This document shows positions 1 through 7,122 of a stretch of 9,742 nt of DNA, in pieces. The position numbers were made by a program, and so were the translations under genes. Origin of the DNA: an uncultured Sulfurimonas sp. (GTDB lineage: Bacteria > Campylobacterota > Campylobacteria > Campylobacterales > Sulfurimonadaceae); assembly GCA_937914675.1 (NCBI GenBank), contig CALDOC010000549.1, forward strand, positions 1 to 9,742. The letters are read 5' to 3'. Position 1 is the first letter of the stretch; each line of letters begins with the position of its first letter. The notes below the pieces were generated by a model. That model was not told the origin of the DNA. It did no database searches and was given only the letters and a program-made list of their open reading frames with translations.

Positions 1-419
1 CATACGAATAGCTCTTGCTTTAATCTATTCTCTTTTGAGATATGTCCACATTGTGAGCATTTTTGACTCGTGAATTTTGGGTCTACTTTTACGAGTGAGC
101 CTCTATTTCTTTCAAGCTTGTATTCAAGAAGCTCGAAGAATTTTCCCCATGATTGTTGTAGTATTGAACGGTTTAATTCGCTTTTAGCGCTTGCCCTCAT
201 GTTTGGATTCTCTATTGAACCCTTGGCTTGTTTTGACATATTTTTGATTTTTAAATCTTCAACTTTCACAGTTTGGTTTTCACTAAGTTGATTTGAGATT
301 TTATGTAGAAAATCGTTTCGTTTATTTTTAATTTTTAAGTGCTTTTTTGCTAATTTAGTTTTAGCTTTTAATCTATTAGCACTACCTTTTTTCTTTCTGC
401 TTAGACTCTTTTTAGCACC
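1..419 (-). pseudogene. tnpB: 5'-truncated tnpB (IS200/IS605 OrfB-type) remnant, runs off left edge
   Basis: Reading the minus strand from 419 to 1 gives about 139 uninterrupted residues matching the middle and C-terminal part of TnpB, the RNA-guided nuclease of IS200/IS605 elements. Visible landmarks, in order, are LSRKKKGSANR, a Lys-rich helix ending NDFLHKIS, the RuvC-II-type segment VKVEDLKIKNM (with its catalytic Glu), QQSWGKFFELLEYK, and the first half of the zinc ribbon, KCSQCGH, at the window edge. Everything upstream of GAKKSLSRK is missing, including the N-terminal wedge/REC part and the RuvC-I Asp. The frame stays open to about 494 but stops resembling TnpB, has no plausible start codon, and meets a stop at 497-495. 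The 3' part may continue outside the window. Nuclease activity is not expected without RuvC-I. The family assignment is confident; the exact subfamily is not. Confidence 0.85.
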
Positions 420-525
420 TATTTCGTAAACCACCGACCATTCATGGCGGGGATATAAGAAATATCGGCTCTGCTGATTAAGTAATAATTTTCGCTATAA
501 TAGGATTCAATTTTTTATAAAAATG
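420..525. other. junction/spacer between oppositely oriented tnpB remnants
   Basis: This stretch lies between the minus-strand tnpB fragment and the plus-strand fragment. It contains an imperfect hairpin at about 432-450, in which CCAT pairs with ATGG and is flanked by CC/GG. A TATAAT hexamer lies at 496-501 without a convincing -35 box. No coding sequence is recognisable. It is probably end sequence of a decayed IS200/IS605 element plus filler DNA. Confidence 0.4.
432..456. repeat. IS200/IS605-type end hairpin (degenerate copy)
   Basis: The imperfect palindrome has CCATTCATGG at its core and is followed on the plus strand by GGGGATATAAGAA. It resembles the segment at about 897-930, which also has ATTCATGG followed by a purine-rich GGAGTATCAAGAA. 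Subterminal hairpins are the ends recognised by TnpA-type single-strand transposases. Orientation cannot be decided because the core is palindromic. The stem is broken by a GA/C mismatch, as expected of a decayed copy. Confidence 0.4.
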
Positions 526-574
526 CTTAGTGAAAACCAAACAAAGGCAATAAAAAATATTCCAAATTAAAATG

Positions 575-589
575 CGGTAGGAGCTACCG
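575..589 (+). repeat. hairpin within tnpB 3' end
   Basis: This is a perfect 6-bp stem (CGGTAG/CTACCG) with a 3-nt GAG loop, lying in the VGATVKA-coding stretch of the remnant. In IS200/IS605 elements the 3' end of tnpB overlaps the structured omega-RNA, so this is plausibly one of its stems. Confidence 0.5.
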
Positions 590-631
590 TCAAAGCCTCT
601 TAATATCCGAACTTTAGTTTGGAGTTTCTAG

Positions 632-663
632 GAAGCTTCGCCTTTTAGGGCGAGGTAGTTCAC
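632..663 (+). repeat. IS200/IS605-type right-end hairpin and terminus
   Basis: A 7-bp stem, CTTCGCC/GGCGAGG (one G-T pair), encloses a TTTTAG loop and is followed by TAGTTCAC. The arrangement of hairpin, then a short tail, then flank matches right ends of tnpB-type elements. The first base after the element is inferred to be about 664. Confidence 0.55.
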
Positions 664-713
664 CATAAAATAACTATAATACAAGGTACGCACCATATTT
701 AAAAGGAGATGTT
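664..713 (+). promoter_or_regulatory. candidate left end, -10 box and RBS of a tnpB remnant
   Basis: The stretch contains TATAAT at 675-680 and a clear Shine-Dalgarno AAAGGAG at about 702-708, about 5-6 nt before the TTG at 714 that starts the tnpB-like N-terminus. No convincing -35 box is present. It may be the left end and promoter of the deleted mini-element. It is also the nearest candidate promoter for the GGDEF-EAL gene downstream, about 230 bp away. Confidence 0.35.
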
Positions 714-927
714 TTGAAAGCTGTAAAAGTTCGTTTACACCCAAACAAAGACAAATCATTGCGTCTCAAATAGGCGCTGTAAGATATTTACAATAGAACG
801 CTTGCTTATAGTCAAGCGCTTCAAAAAACGTACTTGACCGTGGGATACACGGCAATAATGCTTCTCTTCAAATGGCCAGTTAGGTCATGGAAGAAGAATC
901 CACCTCATTCATGGAGTGGAGTATCAA
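714..927 (+). pseudogene. tnpB: tnpB 5' end fused to tnpB 3' end (internally deleted mini-element)
   Basis: The TTG at 714 begins LKAVKVRLHPNKDKS, the typical TnpB N-terminus. After LRLK comes a stop; with frame changes the reading continues QIGAVRY and then YNRTLAYSQALQKTYL, matching the 'GxVRYxYN' region of TnpB. From about 850 the reading becomes HGNNASLQMAS, stop, VMEEESTSFMEWSIKK, which resembles a TnpB C-terminal tail. About 300 middle codons, including the whole RuvC domain, are therefore absent. Near the right end, CCA..CTC/GAG..TGG can form a short bulged hairpin (about 900-919), and TATCAAG follows; TCAA is the right cleavage tetranucleotide of IS608. The C-terminal call is made by pattern and is weaker than the N-terminal one. 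The remnant overlaps the GTG start of the next gene. Confidence 0.7.
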
Positions 928-3642
928 GAAGGATATAAGATCAAACTCACTAATCATCAAAAAGCCACCAAAGAAGCGCTCTATCAAATATGTTTAACGA
1001 GCAAATATTCGCTATCCGCTTTTTTTGTCTTTTTTCTTATCGTGTTCTTTCTTTTAAAAGACAAAATTCCTCTGAGTACAACCGTTATGGGTTCCGTTCT
1101 TCATGTTGGCGTTCTGAGCTTTCGCTTTTGGGTGGCGTCAAATTACGTAAAAAAGCTTAGCGGCGTGACTTCAGAAAAAAAACTCAACTTTTGGCTAAAT
1201 TTATATAAAATAGGTACGTTTCTTACGGGAACCCTGTGGGGATTGACCCTCTTTTTTATGGATGGCGCCGATCCTGAAGCTCACTTCATCGTTTATGGAG
1301 TCAACATTGGTTTAGCGTCCGCGGGATTGTTGACCCTTGGAGTGCTCTCGTCGGTTTACGCGTCGTTTTTCATACCAATCATGGGATTGTCCACTCTTTG
1401 GTTGTTTTTGCAAAACAGTTCCGCTTACACTATACTTGGCTTCATTACGCTCTTGGGCTCCATGTATTATCTCCTCTTTATTAAACGACACGCAAAACAC
1501 TTTTATCAAATGTCCGTGGATCAAGAAGTTATAAAAGAAAGTATTCAAACGCTTAAAGAAGCGCAAGAGATTAACGAAAAACTCAAAGAGCGCACGGATT
1601 TGGCGCTTGAAGGAAGCAACACTTCCGTTTTGGATTGGGATTACGTGACGAACGACTCTTACATATCGCTAAGTTGGAAAGAGATGCTAGGCATAGTTAA
1701 GGATACGGGAGACAACGACTTTTTAACTTGGCAGTCGAGAGTCCACAAAGATGATTTAAGAACCGTTTTGCGAAAAATGAGACAAGTCATTGCGCACAAA
1801 GAGATATATTTTGAGACGATTCATCGCTTGCGACATGAAAATGGGAAACATATTTGGATTGTTGGAAAGGCGCGACTTTTCTATGACGAAAATGGAAAAC
1901 TTACCCGCATGATTGGAACGCAAACGGATATTAGCAAAGAAAAAACCGTGCAAATGATCAATGAACGACAGTCGCAAATCATTGAACAGATTCAAGACGC
2001 GATAGTCGCCACGGACCTCAAGGGCGTCATAACGAGTTGGAACAAAGGCGCGGAGTCTTTAACTGCTTATAAAAGCGTTGAAGTCATTGGCAAACATATT
2101 TCAATGGTATATCCAAAAGAGGATATTAAAGTTCTCAAAAAAAACGTAAAACGCTTGACGCAAGATGGAGAATATCATAAGGAGATTCGCGTTATGAGAA
2201 AAAATGGGGAGATTATAGACGTCGATTTATCTTTCTCCATTTTAAAAGATGAACAGGGAAATCCAATTGGAACAATCAGCGTTGGGCAAGACATTAGTGA
2301 GCGAAAACAGGTGCAAAATGAACTGCTTCACGAAAAAGAGAAACTCAAACACCAAGCGCACCATGACGCTTTGACTGGACTTCCAAATCGCGCTCTTTTG
2401 CATGAAAAGCTTATAGAGAGTATGAAAAGAGCTCAACGCCATGACACAAAAGTCGCGCTACTGTTCATAGATTTGGATCATTTCAAAGAGATAAACGACT
2501 CTTTAGGTCATGACGTGGGTGATGAAGTTTTAAAGCAAGTGGCGTATAAATTAAAAAATATTGTACGAAAAGAGGACTCTATCTCACGTTTAGGAGGAGA
2601 TGAATTCACCATCACTCTTGAGGATTTAAAACAAGGACAAGACGCTTCGTTGTTAGCTCAAAAAATAATAAATCTTTTATCCGAACCAATTATTTTCAAA
2701 GAGCATAAATTATACGTCTCTAGCAGTATCGGCGTTAGCGTATATCCTGATGATGGCGACTCGTCTTTAGATCTTTTAAAATACGCCGATTCCGCCATGT
2801 ACAAAGCGAAAACCGAGGGAAGAAACAATTTTCAATTTTATAGCCATGAGATGACGGCCCTCGCTTTTGAGAGAGTTTCCATGGAGCGACACATGAGAGA
2901 CGCTCTAAAAAACAATGAATTCACTGTGCTTTATCAACCGCAAATGAACGGAATTACAGACGCCATCATAGGCATGGAAGCGCTCATTCGATGGCGCCAT
3001 CCAACATTGGGCTTAATATCTCCCGCTAATTTCATTCCGCTCGCGGAGGCGACAGGGCTTATCATAGAGATAGACGCGTTTGTCATGAAAAGCGCCATGA
3101 CCCAAATCTCAAAATACTACGAACAAGGTCTCAACCCTGGCGTTTTAGCCATGAACCTCACGGTAAAACAACTCCAGCAAAACAGCTTTGCCGAGATATT
3201 TGAAGCCTTGATGATAGAGACGAACTGTCAACCCCAATGGATTGAGCTTGAAGTCACCGAGGGACAGATTATGACTAAACCAGAAGAAGCGATTAAAATC
3301 TTGAGGAAACTCAGCAATCTTGGAATCAATTTGGCCATAGACGATTTTGGAACGGGTTACTCTTCACTTTCCTATCTCAAAAAACTCCCTATCAACAAAC
3401 TAAAAATCGACCAATCATTTGTAAGAGGTTTGCCAAATGACGAGGAAGACGCCGCCATAGCGAGAGCCGTCATCGCCCTTGCGAAAAGCTTGAATCTACA
3501 AATCATCGCAGAGGGAGTTGAAACAAAAGAGCAAAAAAACTTTATGGTTGAAAATGGGTGTCATAATATTCAAGGTTATTTTTACTCCAAACCAATTTCT
3601 GCGGATGAGTTGGAAAATTTACTCCAAAATTATAATTTTTGA
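916..3642 (+). CDS. membrane-bound PAS-PAS-GGDEF-EAL cyclic-di-GMP enzyme
   Basis: The 908-residue protein should make and/or break the second messenger c-di-GMP at the inner membrane. Residues ~30-195 hold about six hydrophobic segments (an unclassified sensory module). A helical linker follows, then PAS1 (~225-340, ending GTQTDISKEK) and PAS2 (~350-466, ending VGQDISERK). The GGDEF domain (~480-645) has an intact GGDEF at 560-564 and an RxxD product-inhibition site (RKED, 551-554) at the canonical five-residue spacing. The EAL domain (~660-900) keeps E688-A-L, NLT, ELEVTE (777-782), DDFGTGYSS (809-817), KIDQSF, AEGVET (865-870) and QGYFYSKP (886-893). Both activities are thus possible; which dominates cannot be told. 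The start is doubtful: GTG 916 is the only in-frame start before the first membrane segment, has no good Shine-Dalgarno, and lies in IS-derived sequence. A stop at 856-858 limits upstream extension. Confidence 0.93.
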   Translation: MEYQEGYKIKLTNHQKATKEALYQICLTSKYSLSAFFVFFLIVFFLLKDKIPLSTTVMGSVLHVGVLSFRFWVASNYVKKLSGVTSEKKLNFWLNLYKIGTFLTGTLWGLTLFFMDGADPEAHFIVYGVNIGLASAGLLTLGVLSSVYASFFIPIMGLSTLWLFLQNSSAYTILGFITLLGSMYYLLFIKRHAKHFYQMSVDQEVIKESIQTLKEAQEINEKLKERTDLALEGSNTSVLDWDYVTNDSYISLSWKEMLGIVKDTGDNDFLTWQSRVHKDDLRTVLRKMRQVIAHKEIYFETIHRLRHENGKHIWIVGKARLFYDENGKLTRMIGTQTDISKEKTVQMINERQSQIIEQIQDAIVATDLKGVITSWNKGAESLTAYKSVEVIGKHISMVYPKEDIKVLKKNVKRLTQDGEYHKEIRVMRKNGEIIDVDLSFSILKDEQGNPIGTISVGQDISERKQVQNELLHEKEKLKHQAHHDALTGLPNRALLHEKLIESMKRAQRHDTKVALLFIDLDHFKEINDSLGHDVGDEVLKQVAYKLKNIVRKEDSISRLGGDEFTITLEDLKQGQDASLLAQKIINLLSEPIIFKEHKLYVSSSIGVSVYPDDGDSSLDLLKYADSAMYKAKTEGRNNFQFYSHEMTALAFERVSMERHMRDALKNNEFTVLYQPQMNGITDAIIGMEALIRWRHPTLGLISPANFIPLAEATGLIIEIDAFVMKSAMTQISKYYEQGLNPGVLAMNLTVKQLQQNSFAEIFEALMIETNCQPQWIELEVTEGQIMTKPEEAIKILRKLSNLGINLAIDDFGTGYSSLSYLKKLPINKLKIDQSFVRGLPNDEEDAAIARAVIALAKSLNLQIIAEGVETKEQKNFMVENGCHNIQGYFYSKPISADELENLLQNYNF

Positions 3643-3652
3643 AGGGGTCGCC

Positions 3653-4459
3653 ATGAGAGTCGTCAGTTTGATAAATGGGTCTTTAAGTTCGGAAAGTTCG
3701 TCGATTTACGCGTTGCGTTACGCGAAAAAACTCGATTGCAAATTTAGTTTGCTTTATATAAGGGAAAAAATCCATTCCAAAGAGTTGGATAAAAGTTTTG
3801 AAAATATAAAGCGTTCGGCGGATTATTTGGAAGTCGAAATTGAACTATTGATTCTTGAAGATTTAAAAGAACTCAAAAGCTGGGTTAAGTCAAAAGACGT
3901 GGACATGATGTTTTGCTCCTCTAGGCGCAATCACTCCATATTTGACCGATCGTTTGCTCAGTCCATCGTAAAAATGGACATGAAAGTCGATTTGGCCGTT
4001 GTCAAAGTCGTGAAGCTTTTTAGAGCCAACAGCGTCGATAGCGTTATTTTGCCCATTAGAGGCTCTAAACTCTCGATTAAAAAATTCACGCTTTTTTACG
4101 CCTTCGCTTTTGCCTACGAATCAAAAGCCGAAATTTACTCCATTGACAAGATAAGCAAAAGAGAACTTGCCAAAGTGGACGCTCTTCAAATCAAAGAGAG
4201 GCTCAAAGAGGTCATATTTAATCTAAGACACTACTTTAGAATCGCGACCTTGATGGGTTTTAAATTTAATTTAAAACATGACTACACTCTAGCCGAAGGG
4301 GAAAAAATAAAAACCCATATAGCGCAAAACGGCTATGATTTAATGATTGTCGGCGCGCACTATGACGGAAGTTTTTTTGGCTCTCATCCCATTGACGCGT
4401 TTTTTGAAAACCCAATTATGAACACCATTTATTTTATCGCTTATGAGGAGGAACTATGA
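3653..4459 (+). CDS. tandem universal stress protein (UspA-like), two domains
   Basis: The 268-residue soluble protein has two Usp-like alpha/beta halves. The first (~1-125) starts MRVVSLINGS and ends DLAVVKVV. The second (~140-268) starts DSVILPIRGS and ends with DLMIVGAHYDGSFFGS...NTIYFIAYEE, the usual Usp C-terminal pattern (LIVxGxH..G.....G..). The ATP-binding motif G-2x-G-9x-G(S/T) is only partly kept in the second half (GAHYDGSFFGS) and absent in the first, so nucleotide binding is uncertain. ATG 3653 was chosen because it follows AAGGGG by 5-6 nt and sits 10 nt after the previous stop; a longer frame back to 3518 would overlap the EAL gene and lacks Usp similarity. Its TGA overlaps the next ATG in ATGA, so it is probably translationally coupled to the P-type ATPase, and a regulatory or stress-sensing role toward the pump is inferred. 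Confidence 0.75.
   Translation: MRVVSLINGSLSSESSSIYALRYAKKLDCKFSLLYIREKIHSKELDKSFENIKRSADYLEVEIELLILEDLKELKSWVKSKDVDMMFCSSRRNHSIFDRSFAQSIVKMDMKVDLAVVKVVKLFRANSVDSVILPIRGSKLSIKKFTLFYAFAFAYESKAEIYSIDKISKRELAKVDALQIKERLKEVIFNLRHYFRIATLMGFKFNLKHDYTLAEGEKIKTHIAQNGYDLMIVGAHYDGSFFGSHPIDAFFENPIMNTIYFIAYEEEL
4445..4455 (+). promoter_or_regulatory. ribosome binding site of the P-type ATPase inside the usp gene
   Basis: GAGGAGG lies inside the last usp codons, 4 nt before ATG 4456, and the two genes share ATGA (4456-4459). The strong Shine-Dalgarno plus the stop/start overlap fixes the ATPase start and suggests coupled translation. Confidence 0.75.
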
Positions 4460-7122
4460 AACCTTACGAATTAAGCGCGGAGAATCTTTTACGTCAGTTT
4501 AGAACATGCGAAGGGGGTTTGGATTATGGCGAAGCGATTAAAAGGCAAGAGGAGTTCGGGTCAAACGTCATAGAACAAAAGAAGAAGAAAAACTACGTAA
4601 AGGAGTACTTTAAACAATACGTGGAATTTTTTCCAATTTTGCTTGAGATAGCCGGAATTTTGGCTTTTATAGCGCAGAGTTATCAACCGGGTCAAGGCAA
4701 CGACGTCTTGGGTTACGCCATTTTTGGAGCGGTCGTCATCAACGCCAGTTTTACTTTTTGGCAAAACTTTAAAGCGGACAAAGCCATGGAAGCGTTGCTT
4801 AAGCTGATGCCGACAATCGTAAAAGTGAGAAGAGAAAACAAAACCCTAGAAGTGGACGCCAGCGAGTTGGTTCCCGGAGACCTAATAATCTTAGAAGAGG
4901 GAGATAAAATCGCGGCGGACGCCGTGCTTTTGGAATCAAATGAACTCTACATCAACGCCTCGTCGCTCAACGGAGAGTCAAAACCATCCAAAAGAAGTTT
5001 AAATAGCGGCGGCGCAAAAAGAAGCATGGACGCGACAAACATGGTTTACGCGGGAACGGCCGTAGTCAATGGCAGCGCCAAAGCGGTAGTCGTGGCGATC
5101 GGGATGGCGACCGAATTTGGAAAGATAGCGACGCTGACAAGCAACATAGAAAAAGGTCTGAGCCCTCTTGAAAAAGAGATTATTAGCATGACGAAAATAC
5201 TGACGATTCTTGCGTTATTGGCTGGAGTCGTATTTTTCTTGCTTGGATATTTCTCCGGAAAAGGCGCTCTTATCGCGGCTATCTTCGCTCTCTCTTTGAT
5301 AGTGGCGAACGTTCCCGAAGGACTTTTGCCTACCATAACGCTTTCGCTCTCGCTTGCTTCGCAGAGAATGGCGAAGAGAAACGCGCTCATTAAAAATCTG
5401 GCGTCCGTTCAAACTTTGGGCAGCGTTACGACAATCTGCACGGACAAGACGGGAACGCTTACAAAAAACGAGATGTCTTTAAAAGAGATTTATCTCTCAA
5501 GCGGCGAAAGAGTTAGCGTGAGCGGCGGCGGATATGATTTAAGCGGCGAGTTTTCTCTAGTTAGCGAAAACGAGCGCTCAAAAAACCACTTGGAAAATCT
5601 CCTAAAAGCCGGCGCGTTTAATTGCAGAGCCACCATAGAAGATGGCAAGACGCTCGGCGACCCGACCGAGTTGGCGCTCGTGGCGGCCGCTAAAAAATAC
5701 GCGATAGACGTCAAATTTGAGAAAATCAAAGAAAACCCTTTTAGCAGCGAGCGAAAAATGATGTCCACGTTCGCAAAGCTGGGCGACAAAGAGATTTTGT
5801 ACGTAAAAGGCGCGCCCGAAGTCGTGTTCCTTAAAAGTAAATATTATCAAGACACGGATGGCGTCAAAGAGTTTGACGAAGACGCGAAAGCTAAAACGCA
5901 AGCGGAGTTGGAGAGTTTCCAAAACAGAGCTTTTAGGGTTTTGGCGATAGCGACGCATGACAAGGACGAAGAGGAAAATCTAACGCTGTTGGGTCTTGTC
6001 GCCATTATGGACGTTCCTAGAGAAGAGGTTAAAGAGGCTTTGGCTAAGTGCTATACCGCTGGCATCCGAACCATTATGATTACGGGCGATAACGAAAAGA
6101 CCGCGGCGGCTATCGGACGGAGCGTCGGGCTTAAGTTTGATGGCGTTTTAACCGGCGCCGACGTGGCGAAACTCAGCGAAGAAGAGCTTCAAGAGACGCT
6201 AAAGGAAAAAACCTATATTTTCGCAAGGATGGCGAGCGGTCAAAAACTCAAAATTGCGGACGCCTTGCAAAGCAATGGGGAGGTGATAGCCATGACTGGA
6301 GACGGAGTCAACGACGCCCCGTCGCTTAAAAAAGCCGACATCGGCATCTCCATGGGAAGCGGAACGGACGTGGCCAAAGAGGCGAGCGACATGATACTTT
6401 TGGATGACAACTTCAACTCAATCGTCTCAGCCATAGAGGAGGGGAGAACGGTTTACTTCAACATCAAAAAATTCGTGACTTACATCTTGTCTTCAAACGT
6501 TCCCGAAATCGCCCCATATATTCTCTCCTTTTTCCTAAAAATTCCAAATCCTTTATCCGTTATCCAGATTTTATCCATCGACCTCGGTTCGGACATGCTC
6601 CCTGGACTCGCTCTTGGAAGCGAAGCGCCTGAGAAAAACGTTATGAAAAGAGCGCCCGTGGGCAAGGACGAAAAAATCTTGGATTTTGAAGTGTTTAAGA
6701 GAGGATATTTTTTGATAGGCGTCATCGAAGCGAGCGCCGCCATGTTCGCGTTCATAACCTTTCTCTTAAGTCATGGCTGGCAATACGGTCAAGTGGATTT
6801 GCACGACCCTGTTTTCCAAGCGCAGGCGATGACCATGACGCTTCTTGGCGCGATTACAAGCCAACTCGCCAACGCATGGACTATGAGAAGTTGGGATTTC
6901 AACGTCTGGACGCTGCGTTGGAACTCGAACAAAACTTTGCTATTTTCCATGGCGACGGTTTTTGCGTGGATGTGGACGCTTTTAAACGTGGAGTCGGTTC
7001 AAAAAGTCTTTAACACGGCGCACGTGCCGCTTGGGGATTTATGGATTTTAATCCCATTTCCAATCATCATTCTTGTTTTTCATGAGACTTACAAATATTT
7101 TAGACTTCAAAAAATGGCATGA
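4456..7122 (+). CDS. P-type cation-transporting ATPase, P2-type, Na,K-ATPase-like
   Basis: The 888-residue inner-membrane pump has full P-type architecture: Cation_ATPase_N, TM1-2 (~57-103), actuator domain, TM3-4 (~246-295), P and N domains, and TM5-10 (~672-885). Catalytic motifs are D330-KTGTLT, KGAPE (451-455), TGD (543-545) and TGDGVNDAP (614-622). TM4 has VPEGL (286-290). TM5 reads SSNVPE (S680, N681, E684) and TM6 DLGSD (D709, D713), matching the Na,K-ATPase pattern TSNIPE and DLGTD rather than SERCA (NVGE, NLVTD) or H,K-ATPase (TKNIPE, IELCTD). Cations of the Na+/K+/H+ kind are thus the best guess; the ion is unproven. Two oddities are that the actuator TGES is NGES (N172-G-E174-S) and the TM8 position of Na,K-ATPase D926 aligns by eye with Asn (N806). 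It is preceded by a coupled usp gene. Confidence 0.93.
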   Translation: MKPYELSAENLLRQFRTCEGGLDYGEAIKRQEEFGSNVIEQKKKKNYVKEYFKQYVEFFPILLEIAGILAFIAQSYQPGQGNDVLGYAIFGAVVINASFTFWQNFKADKAMEALLKLMPTIVKVRRENKTLEVDASELVPGDLIILEEGDKIAADAVLLESNELYINASSLNGESKPSKRSLNSGGAKRSMDATNMVYAGTAVVNGSAKAVVVAIGMATEFGKIATLTSNIEKGLSPLEKEIISMTKILTILALLAGVVFFLLGYFSGKGALIAAIFALSLIVANVPEGLLPTITLSLSLASQRMAKRNALIKNLASVQTLGSVTTICTDKTGTLTKNEMSLKEIYLSSGERVSVSGGGYDLSGEFSLVSENERSKNHLENLLKAGAFNCRATIEDGKTLGDPTELALVAAAKKYAIDVKFEKIKENPFSSERKMMSTFAKLGDKEILYVKGAPEVVFLKSKYYQDTDGVKEFDEDAKAKTQAELESFQNRAFRVLAIATHDKDEEENLTLLGLVAIMDVPREEVKEALAKCYTAGIRTIMITGDNEKTAAAIGRSVGLKFDGVLTGADVAKLSEEELQETLKEKTYIFARMASGQKLKIADALQSNGEVIAMTGDGVNDAPSLKKADIGISMGSGTDVAKEASDMILLDDNFNSIVSAIEEGRTVYFNIKKFVTYILSSNVPEIAPYILSFFLKIPNPLSVIQILSIDLGSDMLPGLALGSEAPEKNVMKRAPVGKDEKILDFEVFKRGYFLIGVIEASAAMFAFITFLLSHGWQYGQVDLHDPVFQAQAMTMTLLGAITSQLANAWTMRSWDFNVWTLRWNSNKTLLFSMATVFAWMWTLLNVESVQKVFNTAHVPLGDLWILIPFPIIILVFHETYKYFRLQKMA

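Larger units (their letters stand above)
526..663 (+). pseudogene. tnpB: internally deleted tnpB 3' remnant with right end
   Basis: The plus strand reads LSENQT followed directly by KAIKNIPN, a stop, NAVGATVKAS, a stop, then YPNFSLEF. LSENQT is identical to a mid-TnpB segment in the minus-strand remnant (271-287). The VGATVKA segment matches the TnpB C-terminus (VGxTVKACGD type), so a large internal stretch between them is missing. In-frame stops confirm decay. Two hairpins follow the pattern of an IS200/IS605 right end and omega-RNA scaffold. One is a perfect 6-bp stem at 575-589 (CGGTAG/CTACCG, loop GAG). The other is at about 632-651 (CTTCGCC/GGCGAGG with one G-T pair), ending in GAGGTAGTTCAC, a tail I recall as typical of these right ends. 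Assignment as IS debris is fairly secure; the exact boundary at about 663 is inferred. Confidence 0.65.

Noticed and set aside
70..291. Plus-strand ORF of 73 codons
   Set aside because: It is antisense to the clear tnpB fragment on the minus strand and has no recognisable features.
1..930. CRISPR array or other regularly spaced repeats
   Set aside because: The repeated motifs are IS ends and tnpB scraps, irregularly spaced and in mixed orientation.
3518..3652. Earlier start for the Usp gene at 3518
   Set aside because: It would overlap the conserved EAL C-terminus by 125 nt and adds Lys-rich residues without Usp similarity; ATG 3653 has a proper RBS.
5046..5958. Several minus-strand ORFs within the ATPase
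   Set aside because: They are shadows of the conserved P-type ATPase reading frame and show no family motifs.
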